NCBI GenBank assembly: GCA_025153445.1
Contig: JANZNS010000007.1
Location: 171,714 to 235,713, forward strand
Length of the DNA stretch: 64,000 bases
Direction of reading: 5' to 3'
Origin: Marinobacter sp. BGYM27
Lineage (GTDB): Bacteria > Pseudomonadota > Gammaproteobacteria > Pseudomonadales > Oleiphilaceae
Shown here in pieces: positions 1 through 8,715 of this stretch. A model generated the notes under the pieces. It ran no database searches. It saw only the letters and a list, made by a program, of their open reading frames with translations, and had not been told where the DNA came from. A program made the position numbers and the translations under genes. Positions within the stretch are counted from its first letter, which is position 1; every line of letters starts with the position of its first letter.

Positions 1-13
1 GTTCGGGTTTCAT
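1..13 (-). CDS. Possible N-terminal start of a gene running off the left edge
   Basis: On the minus strand an ATG at position 13 opens a frame reading M-K-P-E before the window ends. It lies about 26 bp downstream of the TAGACCGGTCTA palindrome at 39-50, which would suit a repressor-controlled gene. Only four codons are visible and the ribosome-binding site is weak, so this may not be the true start or a gene at all. Confidence 0.25.
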
Positions 14-38
14 TTCAGCCACACTTCAACTTATTAAT

Positions 39-50
39 TAGACCGGTCTA
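39..50. promoter_or_regulatory. Perfect 12-bp palindrome, candidate TetR operator
   Basis: TAGACCGGTCTA is a perfect inverted repeat. A further half-site TAGAC follows at 59-63. The same TAGAC/GTCTA arms recur in the promoter of the neighbouring tetR gene (796-810). NemR-type TetR repressors are known to bind TAGACC-type palindromes, so this is a likely operator for a gene left of the window; the assignment is inferred. Confidence 0.55.
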
Positions 51-160
51 CTATATTTTAGACCTGTTTTTTGGCGGTCCCGGCTCGGGTACCGCCATCG
101 CTTCAGTTGCGGCTAGACGACGCCGACAAACCTATTCAGTGTCGGCTGACGCTTCACTCG

Positions 161-784
161 TCAATTCTTTACACCCAGTATCTGCTCGAAATACATCGTC
201 TTGAAACGCTGCATGGGCTCAACAGACTTACTGACCTTCGCTCTCAATGTTGCGCCCTGCCAGCCCATCTGAAGCAGTTGGGCAAGTGCAGCGGGATCCG
301 CCGCGGGGTCAACATACCCTTGTTCCTGCGCCTCAACCAGGCATCGGGTCAAACGCGCTTGCCAACTGGAGAAAATCGCATCAATCCTGAGTCGAAAACT
401 CTCGTTCTGGCCAGCCAGTTCCTGCCCGAGATTACCGACCAGGCACCCCCGGCTGTTATCGCAAGCTTCCATATCGTCAATCGCCGTCCGCAGGTATCGC
501 CGGATACGCTCCAGCGGCAGAAGTTCCGGATTGCCGAGCGTAAGGTCGAGCTGAGCATCATACTCGGCAGCAAAATCATCAATCACCGCCAGACCGAAAT
601 CTTCCTTACTGGAAAAATAGTAATAAAAAGACCCCTTGGGCACACCAGCCTCTTTCAGCACCACGTTAATGCCCGTGCTGTTAAAGCCCTTGTGCGCAAT
701 GATATCGCTACCAATGCGAATCAGTTCTGCCCGTGTATCTGAAGCCGGGCGAGCCTTTTTCCGGGATGATAATGTAGCTGTCAT
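161..784 (-). CDS. TetR/AcrR-family transcriptional repressor (NemR/AcuR-like)
   Basis: A 207-residue DNA-binding repressor. The N-terminal helix-turn-helix lies at about residues 17-64, with the typical VPKGSFYYYF recognition-helix ending followed by SSKEDFG. The C-terminal ligand domain contains CDNSRGCLVGNLGQEL, a cysteine-bearing motif usual in the NemR/AcuR group, whose members sense electrophiles. I chose the ATG at 784 because the upstream in-frame ATG (820) lies beyond the palindrome TAGACCAGTCGTCTA (796-810), which sits where the promoter should be. That palindrome suggests autorepression. Related palindromes at 39-50 and 11127-11141 suggest a small regulon including the left-hand neighbour and the dienelactone hydrolase. 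The ligand is unknown. Confidence 0.9.
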   Translation of the reverse strand: MTATLSSRKKARPASDTRAELIRIGSDIIAHKGFNSTGINVVLKEAGVPKGSFYYYFSSKEDFGLAVIDDFAAEYDAQLDLTLGNPELLPLERIRRYLRTAIDDMEACDNSRGCLVGNLGQELAGQNESFRLRIDAIFSSWQARLTRCLVEAQEQGYVDPAADPAALAQLLQMGWQGATLRAKVSKSVEPMQRFKTMYFEQILGVKN

Positions 785-795
785 ACGCCTTATAA

Positions 796-810
796 TAGAC
801 CAGTCGTCTA
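796..810. promoter_or_regulatory. Candidate autoregulatory operator of the TetR gene
   Basis: TAGACCAGTCGTCTA has perfect 5-bp arms (TAGAC/GTCTA) around a 5-bp centre and lies 12 bp upstream of the tetR start at 784, next to a TATAAT-like string at 791-796. The position is typical of a self-repressing TetR protein. Binding is inferred. Confidence 0.6.
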
Positions 811-877
811 GTTGATTCAATTAACCGCTAAGACCCTTTGTTTATCAGGTCATAACCGAGATCGCCGGCGAAATACG

Positions 878-896
878 GGGCGCAACACTTGCGCCC
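878..896 (-). terminator. Hairpin downstream of ilvD
   Basis: An 8-bp perfect stem (GGGCGCAA/TTGCGCCC) with a 3-base loop lies about 50 bp past the ilvD stop. The sequence following it on the minus strand has only a short T-rich stretch, so it may be a weak terminator or an RNA-stabilising hairpin. Confidence 0.4.
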
Positions 897-945
897 GGCG
901 CTCAGGCGAGTCTTTTCAGAACTCGCGGGAGCAAAATAGCCTGAA

Positions 946-2622
946 TCAGAAATCGTCTGTTACTGCGCCCAGCGATGCCGAGTTCACTGTTTTTGCATAC
1001 TTCGCCAGCACACCGCGCCGGTATTTGGGTTGCGGTGGCTGCCAGGCCTGTCTTCGACGGGCCATTTCATCCTCGGAAATCCCAAGCTCAATGGTGTTGG
1101 CCTCAGCATCAATGGTGATAGTGTCGCCGGTCTCGACCAGCGCAATAGGGCCACCATCAGCCGCTTCTGGTGTGATATGCCCCACCACAAAGCCGTGACT
1201 GCCGCCGGAGAAACGGCCATCGGTTATCAGCGCCACGTCATTGCCCAGACCTTTGCCCATGATGGCGGAGGTCGGCGTCAACATCTCACGCATACCCGGT
1301 CCGCCTTTGGGCCCTTCGTAGCGGATCACCAGCACATCACCGGCCACCACAGTGCCATCCATGATGCGCTCTTGGGCCTCCTCCTCGGAATGGAACACGC
1401 GCGCCGTGCCCGTGAAATGAGTGCCTTCCTTGCCGGTGATTTTTGCCACCGCGCCAGTCGGCGCCAGATTGCCACGCAAAATCCGCAAATGGCTGTCTTT
1501 CTTGATCGGCATATCCAGGCCGTGCACGATCGTCTGGCTGTCAGGATAGGGCGCCACGTCTGCCAGGTTCTCTGCCAGTGTTTTGCCGGTTACCGTCATG
1601 CAGTCACCGTGCAACATGCCCGCATCCAGCAGCATCTTCATCAATGGCTGTATACCGCCAATCGCAACCAGCTCCGACATCATGTAGTGACCACTGGGCC
1701 TGAGATCGGCCAGCACCGGCACACGTTGGCCGATGCGCACAAAATCATCCAGCGACAGCTCGACTTCAGCCGTGCTCGCCATCGCTAACAGGTGGAGTAC
1801 AGCATTGGTTGAACCGCCCAGGGTGATCACCACAGTAATGGCATTTTCGAATGCCTCCCGGGTCATGATGTCACGGGGTTTGATGTCTTTTTCAAGCAGA
1901 TTCAGAACGGCTGCACCGGCTGCCCGGCAGTCATCCATCTTGGTCTGCGACACCGCATTCTGGGCAGAGCTTCCAGGCAGACTCATACCCATCGCTTCAA
2001 TTGCGGATGCCATGGTGTTAGCGGTATACATGCCACCGCAGGAGCCCGGTCCCGGGATGGCGGTTTCTTCGATCTGTTTCACTTCGATCAGATCCATATC
2101 ACCTTTGGCGTGAGCCCCGACCGCTTCGAAAACCGAAATGATGTCAGTATGGTTCTTACCCGGTTCGATGGTTCCACCGTAGACGAAAACCGATGGTCGA
2201 TTGAGTCTTGCCAGCCCCATCACGCAGCCGGGCATATTCTTGTCGCATCCGCCGATCGCAACCAGCCCGTCAAAGCCCTCGCAGCCGGCAGCCGTTTCAA
2301 TGGAATCGGCAATCACCTCACGCGACACCAGCGAGTACTTCATGCCCTCAGTGCCATTTGCGATGCCATCCGAGACGGTGATGGTATTGAAAATAAGGTT
2401 TTTACCACCGGCTGCGTCGGCACCCCGGCCCGCCTCTTCGGCCAGTTCATTGATGTGCATATTGCAGGGCGTCAGGTTGCTCCAGGTTGACGCGATACCC
2501 ACCTGAGGCTTGCGGAAATCATCATCGTTAAAGCCAACCGCACGGAGCATCGCCCGGCTCGCGGATTTGCCAATGCCGTCTACAACCTGGCTTGAATAGC
2601 GGCGGCGTTTATCGTCGGTCAT
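946..2622 (-). CDS. ilvD: Dihydroxy-acid dehydratase
   Basis: Converts 2,3-dihydroxy-3-methylbutanoate (or -pentanoate) to the 2-oxoacid, the third step in valine and isoleucine synthesis; cytoplasmic iron-sulfur enzyme. The 558 residues match the shorter IlvD class (the E. coli enzyme is about 616). The three expected Fe-S cysteines are visible: C53 in LTPCN, C126 in [10 protein letters not shown], and C195 in [13 protein letters not shown]. The C-terminal GRFSGGSHG motif is also present. The ATG at 2622 has a strong GGGAGAG ribosome site. It stands alone between a tetR gene and a methyltransferase gene, all on the minus strand, with a possible terminator hairpin beyond it. I see no leader-peptide attenuator upstream. 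Confidence 0.96.
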   Translation of the reverse strand: MTDDKRRRYSSQVVDGIGKSASRAMLRAVGFNDDDFRKPQVGIASTWSNLTPCNMHINELAEEAGRGADAAGGKNLIFNTITVSDGIANGTEGMKYSLVSREVIADSIETAAGCEGFDGLVAIGGCDKNMPGCVMGLARLNRPSVFVYGGTIEPGKNHTDIISVFEAVGAHAKGDMDLIEVKQIEETAIPGPGSCGGMYTANTMASAIEAMGMSLPGSSAQNAVSQTKMDDCRAAGAAVLNLLEKDIKPRDIMTREAFENAITVVITLGGSTNAVLHLLAMASTAEVELSLDDFVRIGQRVPVLADLRPSGHYMMSELVAIGGIQPLMKMLLDAGMLHGDCMTVTGKTLAENLADVAPYPDSQTIVHGLDMPIKKDSHLRILRGNLAPTGAVAKITGKEGTHFTGTARVFHSEEEAQERIMDGTVVAGDVLVIRYEGPKGGPGMREMLTPTSAIMGKGLGNDVALITDGRFSGGSHGFVVGHITPEAADGGPIALVETGDTITIDAEANTIELGISEDEMARRRQAWQPPQPKYRRGVLAKYAKTVNSASLGAVTDDF

Positions 2623-2665
2623 TATCTCTCTCCCGTTGATGCTTCTGCTGCGACAGGCGCACTGA

Positions 2666-3256
2666 TCAATTTTTTTGAAATACGATGAAGCGGTTGTTGG
2701 CCGGCATATCCGTAGCCGACATCAGCATCAGACCGCAGTTTGCTGCCCGGTCAACAATCGCCTGCTCATCTTTGATGCCGCTGCTGGCGTCACGTGACTT
2801 CAGCCACTTATCAAGGCTGATATTGCCGTCACTGGTGTAGCTTCCGTTGTCATTAAACGGGCCGTAGACGGCAAAGGTACCGCCACTTTTCAGTGATCCG
2901 GAGGCATAAGTGATAATGGCTTGTGCAATCTCCCAGCCTACGAAATGCAGGGTGTTGGCGGTGAAGACGCCGTCATACACGGGTGCTGGCGGCACGGCAT
3001 CTGCCGCATCAAGCACTATGGGCTCCGGCAAATTAGCCAGCCCTGCCTCCTGCTGCCAGGCACGCATGCCCTCAAGCGTGTCCGCAACGTCACTCAATTG
3101 CCAGCGAACAGACGGGTGGCGTTCTGCTATGTAGACACCGTGCTGGCCGGTGCCGCTGCCCAACTCGAGCCATTGCCCGGCGGCCTGCAGCCAGGGCGCC
3201 AATGCATCGGCGATAGGTTGCTGGTTGCGAAGACAAGCTTCAGCGACAGGTTTCAA
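2666..3256 (-). CDS. SAM-dependent methyltransferase, DUF938 family
   Basis: A 196-residue class I methyltransferase-fold protein. The SAM-binding motif I is LELGSGTGQHG at residues 30-40, followed by the aspartate of LSDVADT. The overall pattern (MKPVAEACLRNQQPI at the start, VFTANTLHFVGW and YGPFNDNGSYTSDGN later) is that of DUF938, a conserved family with unknown substrate. The start codon is TTG, supported by AAGGA seven bases upstream; no in-frame ATG fits the family start. It lies 43 bp upstream of ilvD on the same strand and may be co-transcribed with it, but I see no functional link. Confidence 0.85.
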   Translation of the reverse strand: MKPVAEACLRNQQPIADALAPWLQAAGQWLELGSGTGQHGVYIAERHPSVRWQLSDVADTLEGMRAWQQEAGLANLPEPIVLDAADAVPPAPVYDGVFTANTLHFVGWEIAQAIITYASGSLKSGGTFAVYGPFNDNGSYTSDGNISLDKWLKSRDASSGIKDEQAIVDRAANCGLMLMSATDMPANNRFIVFQKN

Positions 3257-3578
3257 GGCAGTGTCCTTATTCGGTAGTTCATGAATTCAGCCGCACGCGG
3301 ATCAGGTCTCAGGCGTGCAAACTAGGGTAACACCACCCGCAACGCAGTTCCTGCATCATGCTCAAAGCGCATGCTCGCTATCAATAAATTGAAATGCAAA
3401 AAAGTATTAAAAATAGTAAAATACCCTGAAATTCAATATGTTAAGTTTTGTTTCCAAGTGTTTACCGACTGTAATTTACGCGCTTCACCCTAAGTGAGCT
3501 CCGTTACGCCCGGCGACACCTACAAGGATCGTAATCTCATGCCGGAAAGGATATCTGCAATCGTTGGCCGGGGGCTCC
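3257..3578. other. Intergenic region between divergent genes
   Basis: About 320 bp separate the DUF938 gene from the EAL gene. The middle part (about 3380-3450) is strongly AT-rich with runs of A and T and could hold promoters in both directions. I see no clear palindrome, small gene or riboswitch. Confidence 0.5.
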
Positions 3579-6155
3579 ATGGCTGACGTCTCTCAACGAC
3601 GCCCGCTGGCGGCGCTCGTAATCTGGTTACCGCTGGCTCTCGTTGCGGCCTTGTCTGCATATGTATTGCTTATCCATCACACCGCCATTTCCACCCCGCC
3701 AGCACAAACACTTACCCCTCTTGTGCCAGATACCGGTGCCGTTCAGTCACAAATAAGATTCCAGGCACTCCCCCTGCAAACCGTGCTCGATCACAAGCTG
3801 TGGCAACAGGATGACAACTGGCACACCAGAGACACATCCCGTGGCAGTCTTGGTTATCTCGACCGACCGACCACATTCCAGGTGATACTGCAGAATTCTG
3901 ACGACCGCTCTCGTGACCAGTTATTGGTCATTCCTGCTCCCTCACTTGATCAGGTGCGCGCCGTGGTCATAGACCCGGAAGGCACGTTGCGGCGTCTTGC
4001 CACCCTCGGTGACAGTTTCCCATTTGCCGAACGCACGATCGGCCTCCCTGATCTGATTTGGCCGGTCGCCCTACCCGCCAATAGCGAAACCACCCTGCTC
4101 TTCGAAGTGGTCAATGCCGGCCCCACACTGTTTCCGTTTTCAGTGACCGACGCCGAATCCATGCTTTCAACTGTGGGCGTGTCCATTGCCTGGAAGGCTT
4201 TTCTTTACGGCATTCTGGTATTTGCCCTGCTTTTCTGTCTGGCGCTGCTGGCGATGCTGCGCCAGGTAAGGCTAGCCTGGCTATCAGGCTTAATCATGGC
4301 CTCCCTGATTTCACAGCTGTCTCTGGACGGCTTCGGGCTCTGGCTCATTTGGCCGGACATGCCGGCCGTAAATGATCTGCTGACCCCCATGCATGCGCTG
4401 AGCGCGCTTTGCCTGCTGGGTTTCACCCGGCACTACCTCGGCATCACCGGTCATCTTCGCGGCCTGATGATCTTGGGCAAATGTATATTACTGGTACTTG
4501 CCCTCGCCGCGCCGCTTCATCTTAATTGGGCAAGCCAAGGCAACATTCTCTTGATCAGCGGGGCGACGATACTGTTTGTGGTGGGGGTTGCCGTGAGCCG
4601 TCGCCCATGGAATGCGCCCGCACGCACGCTCTCAGGTTTTCTGCTAATACAACTGCTGGGCGCTATTCCCGTGCTGATGCGCACCGTGGGTCTTTTGCCG
4701 GTAAACGAACTGACCACATCCAGCTTCTTTATCAGTTCAGCGGTAGCTTCGGTGTATCTGACCCTCATGGTGGCCTATTCGTTAATGACAGAACGCCGGC
4801 GACGGCGCAGCGCCCACTCACAGGCCACACGAGAACGCGAACTGCGTACCCGACTGGCGCAGGATTACAACCAGTTGCTGACCAACCACCGGATCACGCG
4901 ACGCCCCAGCCGCCCCATCATTGAACAGGCACTGGATCAACTCCACGCCGACGGCACCGCCTACACCATCGGTATACTGCGACTGGAGCGTTATCCTGAA
5001 CTTGAGCGGACGCTGGGTTACCGGGAAGCTGAAAAACTGTTGCGAATCTACCTCTCGCGTTTCAGCCGATTCCTTGAATCATCATTTGCGGAGCAGCTGG
5101 TGCTGTTCCAGGGGCATTGCCTCGGGACAATCGATACCGCCAGTCATGTCTTCGCTTTCAAAACCGCATTGAAAACCGACACCGGAAAACCGGGGGCCGC
5201 CATCAACTGGCACATGATTGAACACTGGCTCCAGAGAACATTCGTGGAAGAGCGCTATGCCTTTAGCTGGACACCGCGCATCGGTATCGCAACAGCCCCG
5301 GAGCACGGCGACCGAAGCAGCGATCTGATCTCCCGTGCGGGCTATGCGACCCTCTCCCGTCACCAAAGCATTAACCTTTATAATCCGCAGGCCGCCGAGC
5401 AACAGGATCTGCAACATTTCCTGCTACTGGATCTGGATCAATCCCTGAGAAATGGCGACATCCACATGGCCTACCAACCCAAAATCAGCCTGCACAGCGG
5501 TGAAATTACCGGGTATGAGGCACTCATCCGCTGGCAGCATCCCGGTTACGGTGAAGTGACGCCCAGTCAGTGGATTCCGTTTGCCGAGCAGGTGGGTGCA
5601 ATTCACCCGGTCACGCTATGGGCCATTGACCGGGCCGCGCAGGATCTCGCCCAGTTGCGGGCGGCAACGGCCGACGATGTGACCGTCGCCGTGAACATAT
5701 CGGTTCAGGACCTGGCGAATGCCGACTTTCATCTTGAGGCCGCCGACTGTCTTCGACGCCACAAGGTCAACCCGGCGCGGATGGTGCTTGAGATTACCGA
5801 GACTGCCGTGATGGCGGACAAGCAGATGGCGCGCGTGATGCTCGACAAGTTACGGAGCCACGGCTTTCGAATCGCACTGGATGATTTCGGCACAGGGCAC
5901 TCGTCGCTGGGGGCGCTGGTCAACTTTAATGTCGACGAGCTGAAAATTGACCGCAGCTTTCTTACTGATATCGGCCAGGATGCTGTACGGCAAAGTATTT
6001 TCCGTGCGGCATTCGCTCTCGGTACAGCGCTGAACCTGCGAATTGTCGTGGAAGGTGTCGAAACCCGAGAAGTGGCCGATTGGCTGAAACAGTTTCCCGG
6101 CCTGTATGGGCAGGGCTTCTACTGGGGCCGGCCAGCTACTCTCACTACCCGATAA
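3579..6155 (+). CDS. Membrane-bound EAL-domain c-di-GMP phosphodiesterase with 7TMR-DISM sensor
   Basis: An 858-residue inner-membrane signalling protein. In order: an N-terminal membrane anchor (about residues 8-30), a periplasmic 7TMR-DISM-type domain (about 60-190, with RGSLGYLDRPTTFQV), seven transmembrane helices (about 205-405), a degenerate GGDEF-like domain (about 430-600) with no GGDEF signature, and a C-terminal EAL domain. The EAL triad is intact in YEALIRW at residues 647-649, with ITETAVM, DDFGTGHSSL, ELKIDRSFL and EGVET following, so hydrolysis of c-di-GMP is likely. The ATG at 3579 is preferred over a TTG at 3564 because GGGGG precedes it. The 3' end overlaps the convergent monooxygenase gene by 37 bp. 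A natural partner is c-di-GMP-controlled Pel synthesis encoded 7 kb away; that link is inference. Confidence 0.92.
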   Translation: MADVSQRRPLAALVIWLPLALVAALSAYVLLIHHTAISTPPAQTLTPLVPDTGAVQSQIRFQALPLQTVLDHKLWQQDDNWHTRDTSRGSLGYLDRPTTFQVILQNSDDRSRDQLLVIPAPSLDQVRAVVIDPEGTLRRLATLGDSFPFAERTIGLPDLIWPVALPANSETTLLFEVVNAGPTLFPFSVTDAESMLSTVGVSIAWKAFLYGILVFALLFCLALLAMLRQVRLAWLSGLIMASLISQLSLDGFGLWLIWPDMPAVNDLLTPMHALSALCLLGFTRHYLGITGHLRGLMILGKCILLVLALAAPLHLNWASQGNILLISGATILFVVGVAVSRRPWNAPARTLSGFLLIQLLGAIPVLMRTVGLLPVNELTTSSFFISSAVASVYLTLMVAYSLMTERRRRRSAHSQATRERELRTRLAQDYNQLLTNHRITRRPSRPIIEQALDQLHADGTAYTIGILRLERYPELERTLGYREAEKLLRIYLSRFSRFLESSFAEQLVLFQGHCLGTIDTASHVFAFKTALKTDTGKPGAAINWHMIEHWLQRTFVEERYAFSWTPRIGIATAPEHGDRSSDLISRAGYATLSRHQSINLYNPQAAEQQDLQHFLLLDLDQSLRNGDIHMAYQPKISLHSGEITGYEALIRWQHPGYGEVTPSQWIPFAEQVGAIHPVTLWAIDRAAQDLAQLRAATADDVTVAVNISVQDLANADFHLEAADCLRRHKVNPARMVLEITETAVMADKQMARVMLDKLRSHGFRIALDDFGTGHSSLGALVNFNVDELKIDRSFLTDIGQDAVRQSIFRAAFALGTALNLRIVVEGVETREVADWLKQFPGLYGQGFYWGRPATLTTR

Positions 6156-7654
6156 TCGCCAGGATCAAAGCCTTCCATCTGGCGTGCATACTGGCTGGCA
6201 AAGCCGGGAAACATAGTAGCGTTAAACCCGTCTTCGGTGAGATACCAACTCTTGCAACCGGAGTTCCAGTTGGTCTTTGCCAGTCGCTTCTGAATATCGT
6301 GATTATGCCGCCGCTGCACGTCCTTGCGCACATCCAGGCTCTTGATACCCTCTGACGTCATCATTTTTACCGCTTTTACCAGATACTCGATCTGGGACTC
6401 CATATAGACCAGAGCCGAGTTATGGCCCGGCCCTGAATTGGGGCCGAAGGTAATGAACAGATTGGGATAACCGGCAACGTTGATACTCTTGTAGGCCTGT
6501 GCGCCACGCTTCCAGTCGGTATCAAGATCGCGCCCTTTGCTGCCGGTGACCTTGAACGGGGTGCCGTTATTGCTCACGTCAAACCCGGTTGCAAACACGA
6601 TGCAGTCGAACTGGTGCTCGATACCTTCGGCAGTGCGAATGCCATTTTCACAAAGTCTGGCAATGGGCCAGGTGATCAGACGGCAGTTGTCCCGCTGAAG
6701 CGCCGGATAGTAGTCGCTGGACATCAGTACCCGCTTGCAGCCAATACGGAAATCCGGCTTCAGCTGGCGGCGCATCCAGGCATCTTTCACCTGATGATTA
6801 AGATGTGCCTCCGAGACTCGCTCAAGCAGACCGGTCAGTGGCGAGTTCCAGATAATGCCCAGCGCCATGGATTCGTGGGCGAGGTACAGTGCCCTACGCA
6901 CTGATTCCTGTGCTTTCGGCACGCGGCGGAACAGCAGTTTATTCCATTGCGGTGTAGCAAAATCCGGGCGCGGCATCACCCAACCGGGTGTGCGTTGAAA
7001 AACCGTGAGTTTATCGACCTTCTTTACCAGCTCCGGGACGATCTGCACGCCGCTGGCGCCAGTACCGATAACCGCCACCCGCTTACGGTTGAAATCATAG
7101 TCATGATCCCATCGGGCACTGTGGATTTTGTGTCCCTTGAACTCATCGAGGCCCGGAATGTCCGGAAAACTGGCATTGGACAATGGCCCCTGTGCCATCA
7201 CTACAGAGCGGGCCTGAAAGGTCTCACCGGTTTGAGTGACGGCAGTCCAGAGACCGGTTTTATCGTCATACCGGAGATGGCTGACATCCCGACCAAAGCG
7301 GACCAGTTGCCGCAAGTTGTAGTGGTCTGCAAGGTGATGCACGTAATCCAGAATTTCGCGGCTGCCAGCAAAACTGCGCGACCAGTCCGGATTGGGTGCA
7401 AAAGAAAACGAATAAAGATTCGACGGAATATCGCAGGCCGCACCAGGGTAAGAGTTATCTCGCCAGGTACCGCCTACGTCGTCGGCTCTTTCCAGAATAA
7501 CAAGATCGCCAACACCTTCCTGCTGCAAGCGCAGCGCAGCGCCCAGCCCGGCGAAACCGGCACCGACGATCAGGACGTCATGGGGTTTATTCGTGGCTGG
7601 CGCCTGCCTGGGGGTTGCCTTTCGGGCGCCAGATTTCATGGTCGGGATCGTCAT
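6119..7654 (-). CDS. Baeyer-Villiger-type flavin monooxygenase
   Basis: A 511-residue FAD- and NADPH-dependent monooxygenase that would insert oxygen next to a ketone or oxidise a related substrate. The FAD-binding GAGFAGLG is at residues 31-38 and the NADPH-binding GTGASG at about 197-202. Between them is the Baeyer-Villiger fingerprint FxGxxxHxxxW, read as FKGHKIHSARW at 172-182. The ATG at 7654 has GAGAGAAA upstream; a further ATG at 7675 is less well placed. It is the last gene of a minus-strand cluster with an SDR dehydrogenase and a ferritin-like diiron protein, suggesting alcohol-to-ketone-to-ester chemistry on a hydrophobic substrate, by analogy with monooxygenase/SDR clusters elsewhere. 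Its end overlaps the EAL gene's end. Confidence 0.92.
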   Translation of the reverse strand: MTIPTMKSGARKATPRQAPATNKPHDVLIVGAGFAGLGAALRLQQEGVGDLVILERADDVGGTWRDNSYPGAACDIPSNLYSFSFAPNPDWSRSFAGSREILDYVHHLADHYNLRQLVRFGRDVSHLRYDDKTGLWTAVTQTGETFQARSVVMAQGPLSNASFPDIPGLDEFKGHKIHSARWDHDYDFNRKRVAVIGTGASGVQIVPELVKKVDKLTVFQRTPGWVMPRPDFATPQWNKLLFRRVPKAQESVRRALYLAHESMALGIIWNSPLTGLLERVSEAHLNHQVKDAWMRRQLKPDFRIGCKRVLMSSDYYPALQRDNCRLITWPIARLCENGIRTAEGIEHQFDCIVFATGFDVSNNGTPFKVTGSKGRDLDTDWKRGAQAYKSINVAGYPNLFITFGPNSGPGHNSALVYMESQIEYLVKAVKMMTSEGIKSLDVRKDVQRRHNHDIQKRLAKTNWNSGCKSWYLTEDGFNATMFPGFASQYARQMEGFDPGDYRVVRVAGRPQ

Positions 7655-7743
7655 AGGTTTCTCTCGTTCAGCCAAACACGCGGTAACACACTGCGTTCAC
7701 CGCGGCTCTCAGATACTTTCAGATCTGGGTGGAAGCCATCGGT

Positions 7744-8667
7744 TCAGGCGGTCGGCCGCCAGGTCAGCTCTTTCACCCAGCTTGGAACGGGCCCCAGCGC
7801 ACGCCGGGGTATGTAGTTGCTCAGTTTCACCAGCGCATCCACCGGCTTGTGGTAAATATGGCTCCGATCAACCACCATCCTTCCGTGCTGACTGATAATC
7901 TGAAACCAGGGGTTGCGGCGCCCTTCCTTCGTGCGCCCGCCAATACGCTGGTATTTGTCCATAGCCTCGTAAAGTCGCTCTTCCTTCAGGCCCATCTCCA
8001 CAATGTTGTCGCGCATTCGGTTAAGCAGCGGCGCATATGCCAGCACACCCATAATCAGTTTCGGGCTGACTACCGTGCCGATTGTCTTGACCGCAAGCTG
8101 ATGCAGCCGACCACGCCCCAGCATTTCCATGACATGGAAATCCACCCCCAGATGTCGGGCTTCGTCTGCATTAATCTTCTCGAAAACCTGATGGCATAAC
8201 GGGTCGTTGACCTCATCCAGCAGAAATTTCAGCAAGGCGCCATCCAGAGCAATCTCAAGCATCGGAATCACAGAACCCAGCACTTCAAGCGGCATATCAT
8301 CGCTGTAGCGATCCAGCCACTCGATGGTCAGCCGGAGGTTGATATTGGGCTCGGGCAGCTCTTCACCTTCCAGCATGCCCCAGCGACGCATCAACGCCAT
8401 TTCGGCATTCGCATGACGCTGCTCTTCGGCGTGGAAGTATGTGTAGATTTCCCGCAGGGTATCGGTCGGCGCTTTCTTTGCCATTGCGGCAAAACCACGG
8501 GCGCCGACATGCTCAATCCACATCAGGTCTGACATAAAGGCTTTGAGTTTGGGCCACTGGGCTTCGCTGATCATCTCCGCACCGGGAGCCTCCCAGTCAA
8601 TATCCGCCAGCGCCCACTGGCTGGCCTTGATTTTCGCCAGCATGTTATCGAGATCAATCGTTGCCAT
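7744..8667 (-). CDS. Ferritin-like diiron protein, probable oxygenase or hydroxylase
   Basis: A 307-residue helical protein with a full set of carboxylate-bridged diiron ligands: E52 (MWIEH), E82 and H85 (EEQRH), E138 (MLEIAL), and E169 and H172 (DEARH). This E, ExxH, E, ExxH order is that of ferritin-like diiron oxidases such as AurF-type N-oxygenases and stearoyl-ACP desaturases. I recognise the fold but not the exact family, so the substrate is unknown. It lies between the SDR gene (48 bp gap) and the monooxygenase gene (89 bp gap) on the same strand, and so probably acts in the same oxidative pathway. A storage role is unlikely given its length and company. Confidence 0.8.
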   Translation of the reverse strand: MATIDLDNMLAKIKASQWALADIDWEAPGAEMISEAQWPKLKAFMSDLMWIEHVGARGFAAMAKKAPTDTLREIYTYFHAEEQRHANAEMALMRRWGMLEGEELPEPNINLRLTIEWLDRYSDDMPLEVLGSVIPMLEIALDGALLKFLLDEVNDPLCHQVFEKINADEARHLGVDFHVMEMLGRGRLHQLAVKTIGTVVSPKLIMGVLAYAPLLNRMRDNIVEMGLKEERLYEAMDKYQRIGGRTKEGRRNPWFQIISQHGRMVVDRSHIYHKPVDALVKLSNYIPRRALGPVPSWVKELTWRPTA

Positions 8668-8715
8668 GGCTATATATCCCCTGTGGGTGTGGTGATAGAG
8701 ATTGCGTACGGGTAG

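Noticed and set aside
946..2622. Plus-strand open frames opposite ilvD (up to 252 codons)
   Set aside because: They are antisense shadows of a highly conserved enzyme gene with strong codon bias.
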